Shown here: in pieces, positions 8,238-16,049 of the stretch | Layout of the letters: each line of letters opens with the position of its first letter | How positions within the stretch are numbered: position 1 is the first letter of the stretch | Origin: Chloroflexota bacterium | Lineage (GTDB): Bacteria; Chloroflexota; Anaerolineae; J036; Brachytrichaceae | Reading direction: 5' to 3' | Assembly: GCA_021788625.1 (NCBI GenBank) | Contig: JAJYKL010000007.1 | Span: 1 to 64,000 of the forward strand | Length of the DNA stretch: 64,000 nt | The notes under the pieces: generated by a model | The model's database searches: none | The model's input: only the letters and a program-made list of their open reading frames with translations | What the model was told of the DNA's origin: nothing | Made by a program: the position numbers and the translations under genes

Positions 8238-9641
8238 ATGTCAAAATCAATCAGTCGCCGCAACTTTCTTAAAATGGCAGCTGTAACAGGTGCGGGTGCC
8301 GCCCTGGCAGCGTGTGCGCCGCAAGCAGCGCCAACCCCACAAACGATCGTCGTGACAGCAACGGGCGGTGCATCAAATGCTGCGCAAACCACCACAGCGC
8401 CGAAGACATTCACTGGTCAAATGCGCGTCCTGATCGGTGCAGGCGCTCCCGTCGAACCAGTCAACCAGCTCATCACTGCATCCTTCACCGGACAGTATCC
8501 AGGAATGCAGATTAAATTTGAATATACCCAGCCTAACTTTGAAGAGCAGGTCTATACCTCGGCAGCCGCCGGGACACTGGCAGACGTCTTCCTCTGCGCT
8601 GACCTGTGGGTAGTGCCCTTTGCGCTGCACGGGGTGACGCTCGACCTCAGACCGGCCGCTGAAGCCGATTCCGACGTAAAGCTGGACGACGTCTTCCCGA
8701 ACATGTTGGGGCTGAGCACCTACAATAACCGGATTGTTATGTTCCCATCCGGCCTCGATGTTGTCTCCCAGTACTATAACAAGACCCTGCTGACGAAAGC
8801 AGGAGCCGAGATTCCAACCGATAAATGGACCTGGGATGATTACGTCAACAATATGAAGAAGGTGACTGCTCTGCAGAAGGATGCTCAGGGTCAGCCGATG
8901 TATTGGGGCTTGGATAATGGCACCTGGAACTGGTGGGCCACCGTTTATCCATGGGTCAAGGGCTACGGCGGAGACATTGTCGCCAATAATGGTGCGAAAT
9001 CCACCTGGGCCGATCCCAAGACACTGGCCGGCCTCAAGGCGTATACCGATCTTTGGGTGACTGATAACATCGCCCAACCGTTGAGCGTGGACCTGGGCGG
9101 CTCGGCGTTCCAACTGGGCCGGGCAGCGACCTACTTCCATATCCAGGGCGTTCGACAGGGTCTGCGCGATGCAATCAAGAACAAGTTCGATTGGGACGTC
9201 CAGCTGGTACCCACCATGCCAGATGGCAAGCATCGCACAGGCATGGGCACCTGGGGCATGTCGGTCTACTCGAAGAGCAAGATGGTGGATGCCGGTTACC
9301 AATACGTGAAACGCCTCATCGAGCCATCTGTTCAACGCTTGATGGCCAAGCAAATGCTGGCCGTTCCTCTGCTCAAGTCGGTGGCGAATGATCCAACGTG
9401 GATGGACGGAGTTCCCACACCGCCGAAGAACCTGATGGCTTATGTGAAGGGTGCTGATGACGCCATCCTGCCGTACATGAACTATCCAGGCGCCTGCGGC
9501 AGCTTCTATGCCGGCCAGGTCAGCAAAGCTTATCAAGATGCTCTGGAAGCGGTCTTGCGCAAGAAGAGCACGCTCGAACAGGCATTCGGCGATGCAGACA
9601 AGACGATCCAGACCTGCCTGGACCAGAATAAGACTCAGTAA
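8238..9641 (+). CDS. Sugar ABC transporter, substrate-binding lipoprotein
   Basis: 467 residues, extracellular solute-binding protein family 1 (MalE/UgpB-like). The N-terminus has both a twin-arginine pattern (SRRNFLK) and a lipobox (ALAAC, Cys near residue 29), followed by a Pro/Ala/Thr-rich linker. It is therefore likely a Tat-exported lipoprotein anchored outside the membrane. Body features typical of the family are ADVFLCADLWVVPFALHGV, FPSGLDVVSQYYNKTLLTKAG, PTDKWTWDDYVNNMKKVT and MGTWGMSVYSKSK. The bound sugar cannot be read from sequence; the rhamnose operon 4 kb away makes a deoxysugar possible but unproven. It is the first gene of a three-gene operon, followed by a strong hairpin and two permeases. 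Confidence 0.9.
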   Translation: MSKSISRRNFLKMAAVTGAGAALAACAPQAAPTPQTIVVTATGGASNAAQTTTAPKTFTGQMRVLIGAGAPVEPVNQLITASFTGQYPGMQIKFEYTQPNFEEQVYTSAAAGTLADVFLCADLWVVPFALHGVTLDLRPAAEADSDVKLDDVFPNMLGLSTYNNRIVMFPSGLDVVSQYYNKTLLTKAGAEIPTDKWTWDDYVNNMKKVTALQKDAQGQPMYWGLDNGTWNWWATVYPWVKGYGGDIVANNGAKSTWADPKTLAGLKAYTDLWVTDNIAQPLSVDLGGSAFQLGRAATYFHIQGVRQGLRDAIKNKFDWDVQLVPTMPDGKHRTGMGTWGMSVYSKSKMVDAGYQYVKRLIEPSVQRLMAKQMLAVPLLKSVANDPTWMDGVPTPPKNLMAYVKGADDAILPYMNYPGACGSFYAGQVSKAYQDALEAVLRKKSTLEQAFGDADKTIQTCLDQNKTQ

Positions 9642-9655
9642 AATTCATCATTCAT

Positions 9656-9689
9656 GGGGGGCGCGCCACTCTGTGAGCCAGCGCCCCCC
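9656..9689 (+). terminator. Intercistronic GC-rich hairpin after the binding-protein gene
   Basis: GGGGGGCGC (9656-9664) pairs perfectly with GCGCCCCCC (9681-9689) across a 16-base loop. There is no T run behind it. It is probably an mRNA-stabilising or partly terminating hairpin that lets the binding protein be made in excess over the permeases, a known arrangement in sugar importer operons. Confidence 0.7.
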
Positions 9690-9782
9690 AATCCGTGAGG
9701 CGCGTCCTCTTTCAGGTGGCCTGGTCTGAGGCAGAAAATACGGCTGCGGATTGTGAGCCACTTACAGTAGGTAGATAAAACC

Positions 9783-10742
9783 ATGACTTCAATCGCTGGT
9801 ACTGCATCATCACAAAACCGGGTGAAGTCGTTTGTGTCTGCGTTGACAGCAACCAAACACCGACGAGACACAATCGAGGGTTATCTATTCATTTTGCCAG
9901 TGGTGCTCGGCCTGTTGATTTTCACGCTGGGGCCCATGGTTGCCTCGTTGTATTTCAGTTTCACCAAGTTCGATATATTGAGCTCACCAATCTGGATCGG
10001 GCTGGGCAACTACATTACGATGTTCACCCAGGACCAGTACTTCTGGTTATCCTGCAAGGTGACGCTGATTTATGCGTTTACATCGGTGCCACTCGGAATT
10101 ATTGGCGGGTTCATGCTGGCATTGCTCCTGAATCAGAAGGTAAAAGGCATTGCCTTCTTCCGGACCTGCTTTTATATTCCGACGGTGGTGCCTGCCATCG
10201 CAAGTGCCGTCCTGTGGTCATGGTTGATGAACCCGGATTACGGCCTGATTAACGCGGCCCTCGCCATTCTGCACATCCCGCCCTACTCATTCCTTGGACA
10301 GCCTGAAACCGCCTTACCCTCACTCGTGCTCATGAGCTTGTGGGGCATCGGTGGAGGCATGGTCATTTACCTGGCCGGGCTGCAGGGCATCCCCGAGTCA
10401 TTGTACGAAGCCGCCAAGATCGACGGCGCCAATGAATGGGACCTATTCTGGCACATCACCATCCCGATGATGACACCTACCGTCTTCTTTAACCTGGTGA
10501 TGGGACTGATTGGCGCCTTCCAGGTCTTTATTCAGGCATTCGTCATGACGTCGGGAGGGCCACTCCATGCGACCTACTTTTACAACCTGATGCTCTATGA
10601 GCGGGCATTCGGTTTCCTGCAAATGGGCATGGCGTCGTCCATGGCGTGGTTCCTTTGTGTTTTCATCCTCGTAATGACACTGCTCGTCTTCCGCAGCTCC
10701 ACGTTTTGGGTCTTTTATGAGACCGGTGAGGAAAACCAATGA
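9783..10742 (+). CDS. Sugar ABC transporter permease, MalF/UgpA type
   Basis: 319 residues with about six membrane helices. The first helix is ILPVVLGLLIFTLGPMVASL, followed by an extracellular stretch that starts SFTKFDILSSPIWIGLGNY. The EAA loop that contacts the ATPase is clear: EAAKIDGANEWDLFWHITIP. It forms the importer channel with the next gene. The stop overlaps the ATG of that gene by 4 bp, so the two are translationally coupled. No ATPase gene is present; such importers often share one encoded elsewhere (MsmX/MsiK type). Confidence 0.92.
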   Translation: MTSIAGTASSQNRVKSFVSALTATKHRRDTIEGYLFILPVVLGLLIFTLGPMVASLYFSFTKFDILSSPIWIGLGNYITMFTQDQYFWLSCKVTLIYAFTSVPLGIIGGFMLALLLNQKVKGIAFFRTCFYIPTVVPAIASAVLWSWLMNPDYGLINAALAILHIPPYSFLGQPETALPSLVLMSLWGIGGGMVIYLAGLQGIPESLYEAAKIDGANEWDLFWHITIPMMTPTVFFNLVMGLIGAFQVFIQAFVMTSGGPLHATYFYNLMLYERAFGFLQMGMASSMAWFLCVFILVMTLLVFRSSTFWVFYETGEENQ

Positions 10743-11626
10743 CCGAGGACAGAGAAGTTACGATTGGCTTCGGTGACATTAGCTGGCGACGCTCCGGCCA
10801 GGCGTTTCGTTTCATCTTTTCCTACATCTTAATGATTGCCGGTTCGTTGGTCTTCCTGATGCCCCTGTTCTGGATGTTCACCACATCGCTCAAAGACCAG
10901 TCCGAAGTGTATACGTTCCCGCCTGATTTTTTCCCCAAGACCTGGCTATGGTCGAACTTCCCCAATGGTTGGAACTATCCCAACATGTACTTCAACCAGT
11001 GGCTGGGCAATACGCTCTTCATCACGATCATGGTCATGGTCGGGGTGCTACTCAGCTCGTCACTCTGTGCGTATGGCTTCGCGCGCATCAAATTCCCAGG
11101 CCGTGATATATGGTTCATGGCGGTGCTGGCGTCGATCATGCTTCCGGGCACGGTCACGCTCATCCCCCTGTATGTCGCCTACGCCCGCATTGGCTGGCTC
11201 GATACGTTCAATCCGCTGATCATCCCAGTCTACTTTGGGGGTGGCGCTTTCAACATCTTCCTGCTCCGGCAATTCTTTAAAAACATCCCAGTCGAGCTGG
11301 AGGAAGCAGCCATCCTGGATGGGGCCGGCCGGTTGCGAATCTGGTGGGAGATCTTCCTGCCGCTCTCGAGACCGGTGCTGGCTGCCGTGGCCGTGTTTAC
11401 CTTCCAGGGAGTTTGGAATGACTTTTATGGGCCACTGATCTTTCTCACGACGCCTGAAAAGTACACCCTGGCCCTGGGCATCAACATGTTCAAGGGCATG
11501 TACTCCACACAGGTTCCGCTGATGATGGCCATGTCGTTCCTGATGGTCATCCCGATGATCTTCGTCTTCTTCATTGCACAGCGCCAGATGATCCGCGGAG
11601 TCATTTTGTCGGGCATCAAAGCCTGA
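10739..11626 (+). CDS. Sugar ABC transporter permease, MalG/UgpE type
   Basis: 295 residues, about six membrane helices, typical MalG length. The N-terminal helix YILMIAGSLVFLMPLFWMFT is followed by SLKDQSEVYTFPPDFFPKTW, the usual first external loop of this family. The EAA loop reads EAAILDGAGRLRIWWEIFLP. It pairs with the preceding permease. It is the last gene of the operon; about 200 bp of unremarkable sequence and then a repeat array follow. Confidence 0.92.
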   Translation: MTEDREVTIGFGDISWRRSGQAFRFIFSYILMIAGSLVFLMPLFWMFTTSLKDQSEVYTFPPDFFPKTWLWSNFPNGWNYPNMYFNQWLGNTLFITIMVMVGVLLSSSLCAYGFARIKFPGRDIWFMAVLASIMLPGTVTLIPLYVAYARIGWLDTFNPLIIPVYFGGGAFNIFLLRQFFKNIPVELEEAAILDGAGRLRIWWEIFLPLSRPVLAAVAVFTFQGVWNDFYGPLIFLTTPEKYTLALGINMFKGMYSTQVPLMMAMSFLMVIPMIFVFFIAQRQMIRGVILSGIKA

Positions 11627-12387
11627 GCACCGGCACAGCTCTGAATACGATGAGCGCTCCTGTTCGATTGGCGGCGCAATGCCAGGGGGGGCGCGGGATG
11701 ATGCAATCGGAGCGTTAGGCTGGCTGTTGCGCTGCCAGTACGGGAACCACGTCGCCTGCGTATACCACCGTCGCGGGTGGGCCAGACTTCACATCCTGGT
11801 GCGGGGGCATCCGGCTTACAGCTGTATAGCGGCTTGCAGGTAACTACAAGGTTCCTGGCTGATCATGGTGAGCGCTCATGGTGAGCCCGTCGTCCTTCGA
11901 CAAGCTCAGGATGAGAATGGTGAGCCTGTCGAACCACCTTCGGCAGGCTCAGGATGATCATTCGGTTAATTCAGGATGATCATGGTGAGCTTGTCGAACC
12001 ATCCTTCGACAAGCTCAGGATGATCATTCGATTAATTCAGGATGATCATGGTGAGCCTGTCGAACCACCTTCGACCAGCTCAGGATGAAAGTAGTGAGCG
12101 GCTGATCATGGTGAGCCTGTCGAACCACCTTCGGCACGCTCAGGATGACCATCGTGGTCAACTGATCATGGTGAGCCTGTCGAACCACCTTCGACCAGCT
12201 CAGGATGAAAGTTGTGACCTGCTGATCATGGTGAGCGCTCATGGTGAGCCCGTCGTCCTTCGACAAGCTCAGGATGAGAATGGTGAGCCTGTCGAACCAC
12301 CTTCGACCAGCTCAGTGTAAATGCCCAATACCATGCGATCAAGCGCAAACAGCTCCAGTGCGCCTGGCTGTAACTGGAAGAGGCTTT
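11627..12387. repeat. Intergenic dispersed-repeat array
   Basis: No gene supported. Around 11664-11718 there is a loose hairpin possibility (CGATTG with CAATCG) that could end the importer transcript. From 11826 (ATAGCGGCTTGCAG) to about 12315 the sequence is built from repeat units: CATGGTGAGCCTGTCGAACC followed by CCTTCGACCAGCTCAGGATG or near variants, about eight times. These form an imperfect palindrome whose two arms differ by GG/CC swaps. Apparent open frames here are repeat read-through. The first part is the inverted counterpart of 7939-8048. Confidence 0.85.
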
Positions 12388-12435
12388 TTGATGGGGAAGC
12401 GCTTTGCCGTTATACTTAGAACTACTAACGGTTAG
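12388..12435 (+). promoter_or_regulatory. Promoter and candidate operator of the MarR/MFS operon
   Basis: TTGATG (12388-12393) and TATACT (12411-12416) are 17 bases apart. The predicted start near 12423 is directly followed by CTAACGGTTAG (12425-12435), an inverted repeat with 5-bp arms that ends two bases before the marR ATG. A repressor bound there would block initiation, as expected for MarR self-control. There is no clear Shine-Dalgarno sequence in this short leader. Confidence 0.6.
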
Positions 12436-12437
12436 AA

Positions 12438-12920
12438 ATGGAAACTAAAAACACGCAGCTAGCAGAAGATTGCGCCTGCGAAATCCTTGCAGCGGTGCCG
12501 CGGGTGCAGCGGCATATCCGCTCCGAGATGCGACGCTCTCGGGGCCATGACCTGAGCGTGCCTCAATTCCGGACGCTGGCGTACCTGACCACCAAAGAGG
12601 GCGCCTCGCTTTCCGACCTGGCCGAGAATATTGGCTTGACCTTGCCTTCCAGCTCCAAACTGGTCGATGGTCTTGTGGCGCGCAAGTTCGTCCAGCGCAA
12701 AGTGTGCGCCAACGACCGGCGGCGTGTGACGCTGTCGCTGACAGGAAGCGGCCGGATTGCATGGCAGGTGGCTTATCAGGCAGCCCGGACTTCGCTGGCC
12801 ATGATCATGATGACCATTCCCCCGGCAGAACAGGAGACGATTCTGCGTGCCATGGTCATTTTGAATACTCTTTTCCAGGTCGAAAAATGCTCAACCAAAC
12901 CCATCACAGTACAGAGGTGA
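12438..12920 (+). CDS. MarR-family transcriptional regulator
   Basis: 160 residues, the usual MarR length. The winged helix is easy to see: LSVPQFRTLAYLTTKEGASL, then SDLAENIGLTLPSSSKLVDG as recognition helix, and the wing VQRKVCANDRRRVTLSLTGSG. It should act as a dimeric repressor relieved by a small lipophilic ligand. The next gene, an MFS pump, begins 4 bp after the stop codon, so this protein very likely controls it and itself through the inverted repeat at 12425. The leader between promoter and ATG is about 15 nt. Confidence 0.88.
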   Translation: METKNTQLAEDCACEILAAVPRVQRHIRSEMRRSRGHDLSVPQFRTLAYLTTKEGASLSDLAENIGLTLPSSSKLVDGLVARKFVQRKVCANDRRRVTLSLTGSGRIAWQVAYQAARTSLAMIMMTIPPAEQETILRAMVILNTLFQVEKCSTKPITVQR

Positions 12921-12923
12921 AGT

Positions 12924-14252
12924 GTGGAATCTGACGCCCCTGCGGACGCCAACCTGAATTCAACGATCAGTGTTGCGGCTGTGCAAGCCGTCAGCGCCCA
13001 AAGCGAGCCTCAGGTCAGCGAACCTGTGCCGGCGCGCCTGAGTCTGGATCAGACATTCGCTTCGCTTAAGTACCGCAATTACCGTCTGTGGTTTATCGGT
13101 CAACTGGCTTCACTCGTCGGCACCTGGATGCAGGTCACCGCGCAAGGGTATCTGGTCTATCAACTGACCAGTTCGCCGGCCTACCTGGGCTATGTGGGCT
13201 TCGCAGGAGGCATCCCGTCGTGGTTATTCATGCTCTTCGGCGGTGTCATCTCGGACCGCATGTCGCGCCGCACGCTGATGGTGATCACCCAGTCCCTGAT
13301 GATGATTCTGGCGTTTGTTCTGGCGTATCTGACGTTCACGAACGTGGTGCAGCCGTGGCATATCGTCATTTTGGCATTCCTGCTGGGGGTGGTCAATGCA
13401 TTCGACGCACCTGCGCGGCAGGCATTCATCCTGGAAATGGTGGAGCGCAAGGATATGACCAACGCCATCGCCCTGAACTCGACCATGTTCAACCTGGCAA
13501 CGGCGATCGGTCCGGCTGTTGCAGGCGCGGCCTACGCGCTGGTGGGACCAGGCTGGTGCTTCACCATTAATGGCATCTCGTTCCTGGCGGTCATCGTCGC
13601 ACTGGTGATGATGCAGCTCAGGCCTCTGCCCGTGCGCGAAGTGAGGACGTCGGCCGTACAGGATCTGGCGGAAGGCATGCGCTATGTGCTCAGGCACCAG
13701 ATGATTGGCATCATGATGGTGATCGCCATGGCATATGGGCTCTTCGCGATGGGCTATGGCACCTTGATCCCGGCCTGGGCCGTGGCGATATTGGGGGGCG
13801 ATGCCGGCACCACGGGGCTGCTGCAATCGTCGCGTGGCATTGGGTCGATGATTGCGGCGCTGTATATCGCATCGGTGGGGATGTACAACTTTAAGGGCAA
13901 GCTGCTCACGCTGGGCACGCTGGCTTTCCCCGCGCTGCTGCTCGTCTTTGCCGCCGTGACAACCATCCCGCTTTCGCTGGCCATCATGGTCGCTGTCGGA
14001 GCCGGCCAGATGTTGCTGTTCAACCTGCTGAATATGCTGATCCAAACCCTGGTCAGCGATGATTTGCGTGGGCGCGTGATGGGATTCTATTCGCTCACCT
14101 TCTTTGGCGTGGCGCCAATTGGCGCGCTGCTGGCAGGCGGGGCTGCCACGTTCATCGGCGAGCCGCTGACGATCGTTATCACCGCGTCGATCTCGCTGGC
14201 TTTCGGGCTGGTCATATTCTGGCGCGTGCCCCGCTTACGTAAACTGGCGTGA
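12924..14252 (+). CDS. MFS transporter, EntS/MFS_3-like
   Basis: 442 residues with about 12 membrane helices. After a 45-residue polar N-terminus comes SLKYRNYRLWFIGQLASLVG, the characteristic start of the MFS_3 family (EntS-like exporters). The motif GGVISDRMSRRTLMV after the second helix is the MFS motif A (GxxxDRxxRR). The start is GTG at 12924 with GAGGTGA just upstream. It follows a marR gene in the same operon and is probably a proton-driven exporter of a drug or a metabolite; the substrate is unknown. A possible GGCTGAG/CTCAGCC stem lies shortly after its stop codon. Confidence 0.85.
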   Translation: MESDAPADANLNSTISVAAVQAVSAQSEPQVSEPVPARLSLDQTFASLKYRNYRLWFIGQLASLVGTWMQVTAQGYLVYQLTSSPAYLGYVGFAGGIPSWLFMLFGGVISDRMSRRTLMVITQSLMMILAFVLAYLTFTNVVQPWHIVILAFLLGVVNAFDAPARQAFILEMVERKDMTNAIALNSTMFNLATAIGPAVAGAAYALVGPGWCFTINGISFLAVIVALVMMQLRPLPVREVRTSAVQDLAEGMRYVLRHQMIGIMMVIAMAYGLFAMGYGTLIPAWAVAILGGDAGTTGLLQSSRGIGSMIAALYIASVGMYNFKGKLLTLGTLAFPALLLVFAAVTTIPLSLAIMVAVGAGQMLLFNLLNMLIQTLVSDDLRGRVMGFYSLTFFGVAPIGALLAGGAATFIGEPLTIVITASISLAFGLVIFWRVPRLRKLA

Positions 14253-14329
14253 GGTTGGCTGAGGGTAGGGCAGCGTTGAATGGGGATGCTGATCTCAGCC
14301 AGATTTCACTTATCATGGCGTGATCGAAT

Positions 14330-14373
14330 AGAGAAGGCATGGAGAAGGCATAGAGAAGGCATGGAGAAGGCAT
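14330..14373 (+). repeat. Four 11-bp tandem units over a ribosome binding site
   Basis: The unit RGAGAAGGCAT is repeated at 14330, 14341, 14352 and 14363 with alternating A/G first base. Each copy contains the Shine-Dalgarno-like AGAAGG, and copies followed by G also supply an ATG. Of the extra ATGs, 14339 is in frame but meets TAG after four codons, and 14361 is out of frame. Confidence 0.9.
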
Positions 14374-15853
14374 GGAAATGGAGCCGAGCACCGATAAGCC
14401 ACCTGTGAATTCATCTGTGCGACAAACAGAACTCACCCTGCAGACGCCTAATGGGCTTACCGGCGACCGGTGGCTCATCATCGTGGCCGTCGGCCTGGGT
14501 TCGCTGATGTCATCGCTGGATTCGAGCGTCGTCAATATCATTCTGCCGGTGGTGAGTCAGGCATTCCGCACCGACGTTGCCACCATCGAATGGGTGGTGA
14601 CGGTCTACCTGCTGGTCGTCAGCGGCCTGCTGCTGTCCTTCGGCCGCCTGGGCGACATGCATGGCAACAAGCAGGTCTACATTTATGGGTTCGGTATCTT
14701 CGTGGTGGGTTCGATGCTATGCGGCCTGTCATCGACGGCGCTCATGCTCATCTCGTTCCGCGGGCTGCAGGCCATTGGCGCAGCCATCCTGTTCGCCAAC
14801 TCGCCAGCCCTCCTGACGAAAAACTTCCCGGCCAGCCTGCGCGGCCGCGTCCTGGGACTGCAATCAATGATGATTTACATTGGTCTGACCATTGGCCCCA
14901 TCCTGGGAGGATGGCTGACCGCTTTGCTGAGCTGGCGCGCGGTGTTTTATATCAATGTGCCAATCGGCCTGGCCGCGCTGTACCTGAGCGTACGCTACAT
15001 CCCGCACGACGCGCCGGCGGAACATGCTCCGCGCTTCGACCTGCCCGGCGCCGGCACCTTCCTGGCCGGATTGACCATGCTGCTGCTGGGTCTCAATCAG
15101 GGCGACGTGTGGGGCTGGACTTCATGGCCTGAACTGCTGCTCTTTGCTGTGTCGATTGTTCTGCTCGTCCTCTTCGTGGTCATCGAAATACATACGCCCA
15201 GCCCCATGCTCGACCTGCACCTGTTCAGTGTGCGCCAGTTCTCAGCCGCCACCGTCAGCGCCGTATGTAATTACATCAGTCTGAACGTGGCGACCTTTCT
15301 GCTGCCCTTTTACCTTATCGAAGGGCGCGGCCTCAACACCGCCACTACAGGTCTGATTCTCTCCGCTCAACCCATCATCATGGCGATCTCCGCACCGCTC
15401 AGTGGGGCACTCTCCGATCGCGTTGGTCCGCGCATTCTGGGCACCCTGGGCATGCTGGTTTTGGGCGCGGGCATGTTCCTGCTCTCGCGTCTGGGAGCAG
15501 ACGCCTCCATGGTCATGGTCGCGCTCGGGCTGGCCGTGGTCGGTCTGGGAACCGGTGTCTTCATTGCACCCAACTCCAGCGCCCTGATGGGCTCTGCGCC
15601 TCGCGTCCGGCAGGGCATCGCCTCCGGCATCCTGGCAACCGCCCGCAATATGGGCATGGTGCTGGGCGTCGGCCTGGCGGGAGCTGTGCTGGCGGCGAGC
15701 ACAGGCACAACGGTGTCCCAGCCGGGAAGTGGAGCCTTCGGGCAGGAATTATTCACAGCGGTTGGAATAGGGATGCTCATTGCCGCTGCCGTCGCTCTGT
15801 TTGGCGCGCTTACCTCGTCCGTGCGCGGCAGTGTGGATTCATTGGCGCAGTAA
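14372..15853 (+). CDS. MFS drug efflux transporter, DHA2 (EmrB/QacA) family
   Basis: 493 residues with about 14 membrane helices, as in the 14-TMS DHA2 group. Motifs are LDSSVVNIILPVVSQAF in helix 1, FGRLGDMHGNKQVYIYG (motif A), and GPILGGWLTALLSWRAVFYI, the family's motif C plus following loop. It is expected to export hydrophobic or cationic compounds using the proton gradient. It lies downstream of the marR-MFS pair and may be read with it across a 119-bp gap. The ATG could be 14372 or 14378; AGAAGG at 14365-14370 is seven bases before 14378, which favours the second (a start two residues shorter). Confidence 0.87.
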   Translation: MEMEPSTDKPPVNSSVRQTELTLQTPNGLTGDRWLIIVAVGLGSLMSSLDSSVVNIILPVVSQAFRTDVATIEWVVTVYLLVVSGLLLSFGRLGDMHGNKQVYIYGFGIFVVGSMLCGLSSTALMLISFRGLQAIGAAILFANSPALLTKNFPASLRGRVLGLQSMMIYIGLTIGPILGGWLTALLSWRAVFYINVPIGLAALYLSVRYIPHDAPAEHAPRFDLPGAGTFLAGLTMLLLGLNQGDVWGWTSWPELLLFAVSIVLLVLFVVIEIHTPSPMLDLHLFSVRQFSAATVSAVCNYISLNVATFLLPFYLIEGRGLNTATTGLILSAQPIIMAISAPLSGALSDRVGPRILGTLGMLVLGAGMFLLSRLGADASMVMVALGLAVVGLGTGVFIAPNSSALMGSAPRVRQGIASGILATARNMGMVLGVGLAGAVLAASTGTTVSQPGSGAFGQELFTAVGIGMLIAAAVALFGALTSSVRGSVDSLAQ

Positions 15854-15929
15854 GCCCTTCATGCAGGTGCGGCCAGACCTGGCGCGGCCCGCAAAACGGC
15901 GCTCGTTCGATGGTCGCGCTATGATCTCA

Positions 15930-15976
15930 TCGCAGTAGATGTCTGACTTCTCCGAGAAGTCAGACATCTACTGCGA
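15930..15976. repeat. Perfect 47-bp palindromic repeat
   Basis: Two exact 23-bp arms (15930-15952 and 15954-15976) around one base; the core of each arm reads AGATGTCTGACTTCTC or its complement. Shorter copies of the same core lie at 30067-30099 and 35947-35977. As RNA it would be a very strong hairpin between the MFS gene and the hydrolase gene and could end transcription, though there is no T run. Confidence 0.9.
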
Positions 15977-16049
15977 GAGGCACTAAGACATTTGACGCCG
16001 GGTTCCCATGCACCGACAATAGACAGCACTCTGGTTGGAGGTGTTGAGC

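Noticed and set aside
8373-9536. 387-codon frame antisense to the sugar-binding protein
   Set aside because: Antisense shadow of a gene with signal peptide and family motifs.
12024-12320. Open frames on both strands in the 12-kb array
   Set aside because: Repeat read-through; the two strands give nearly mirror-image repetitive peptides.
13224-14045. 273-codon frame antisense to the MFS gene
   Set aside because: His/Gln/Arg-rich composition typical of the reverse strand of a membrane protein gene.
16035-16049. TTG start for the alpha/beta hydrolase
   Set aside because: The TTG lies within the GGAGG ribosome site of the ATG at 16050.
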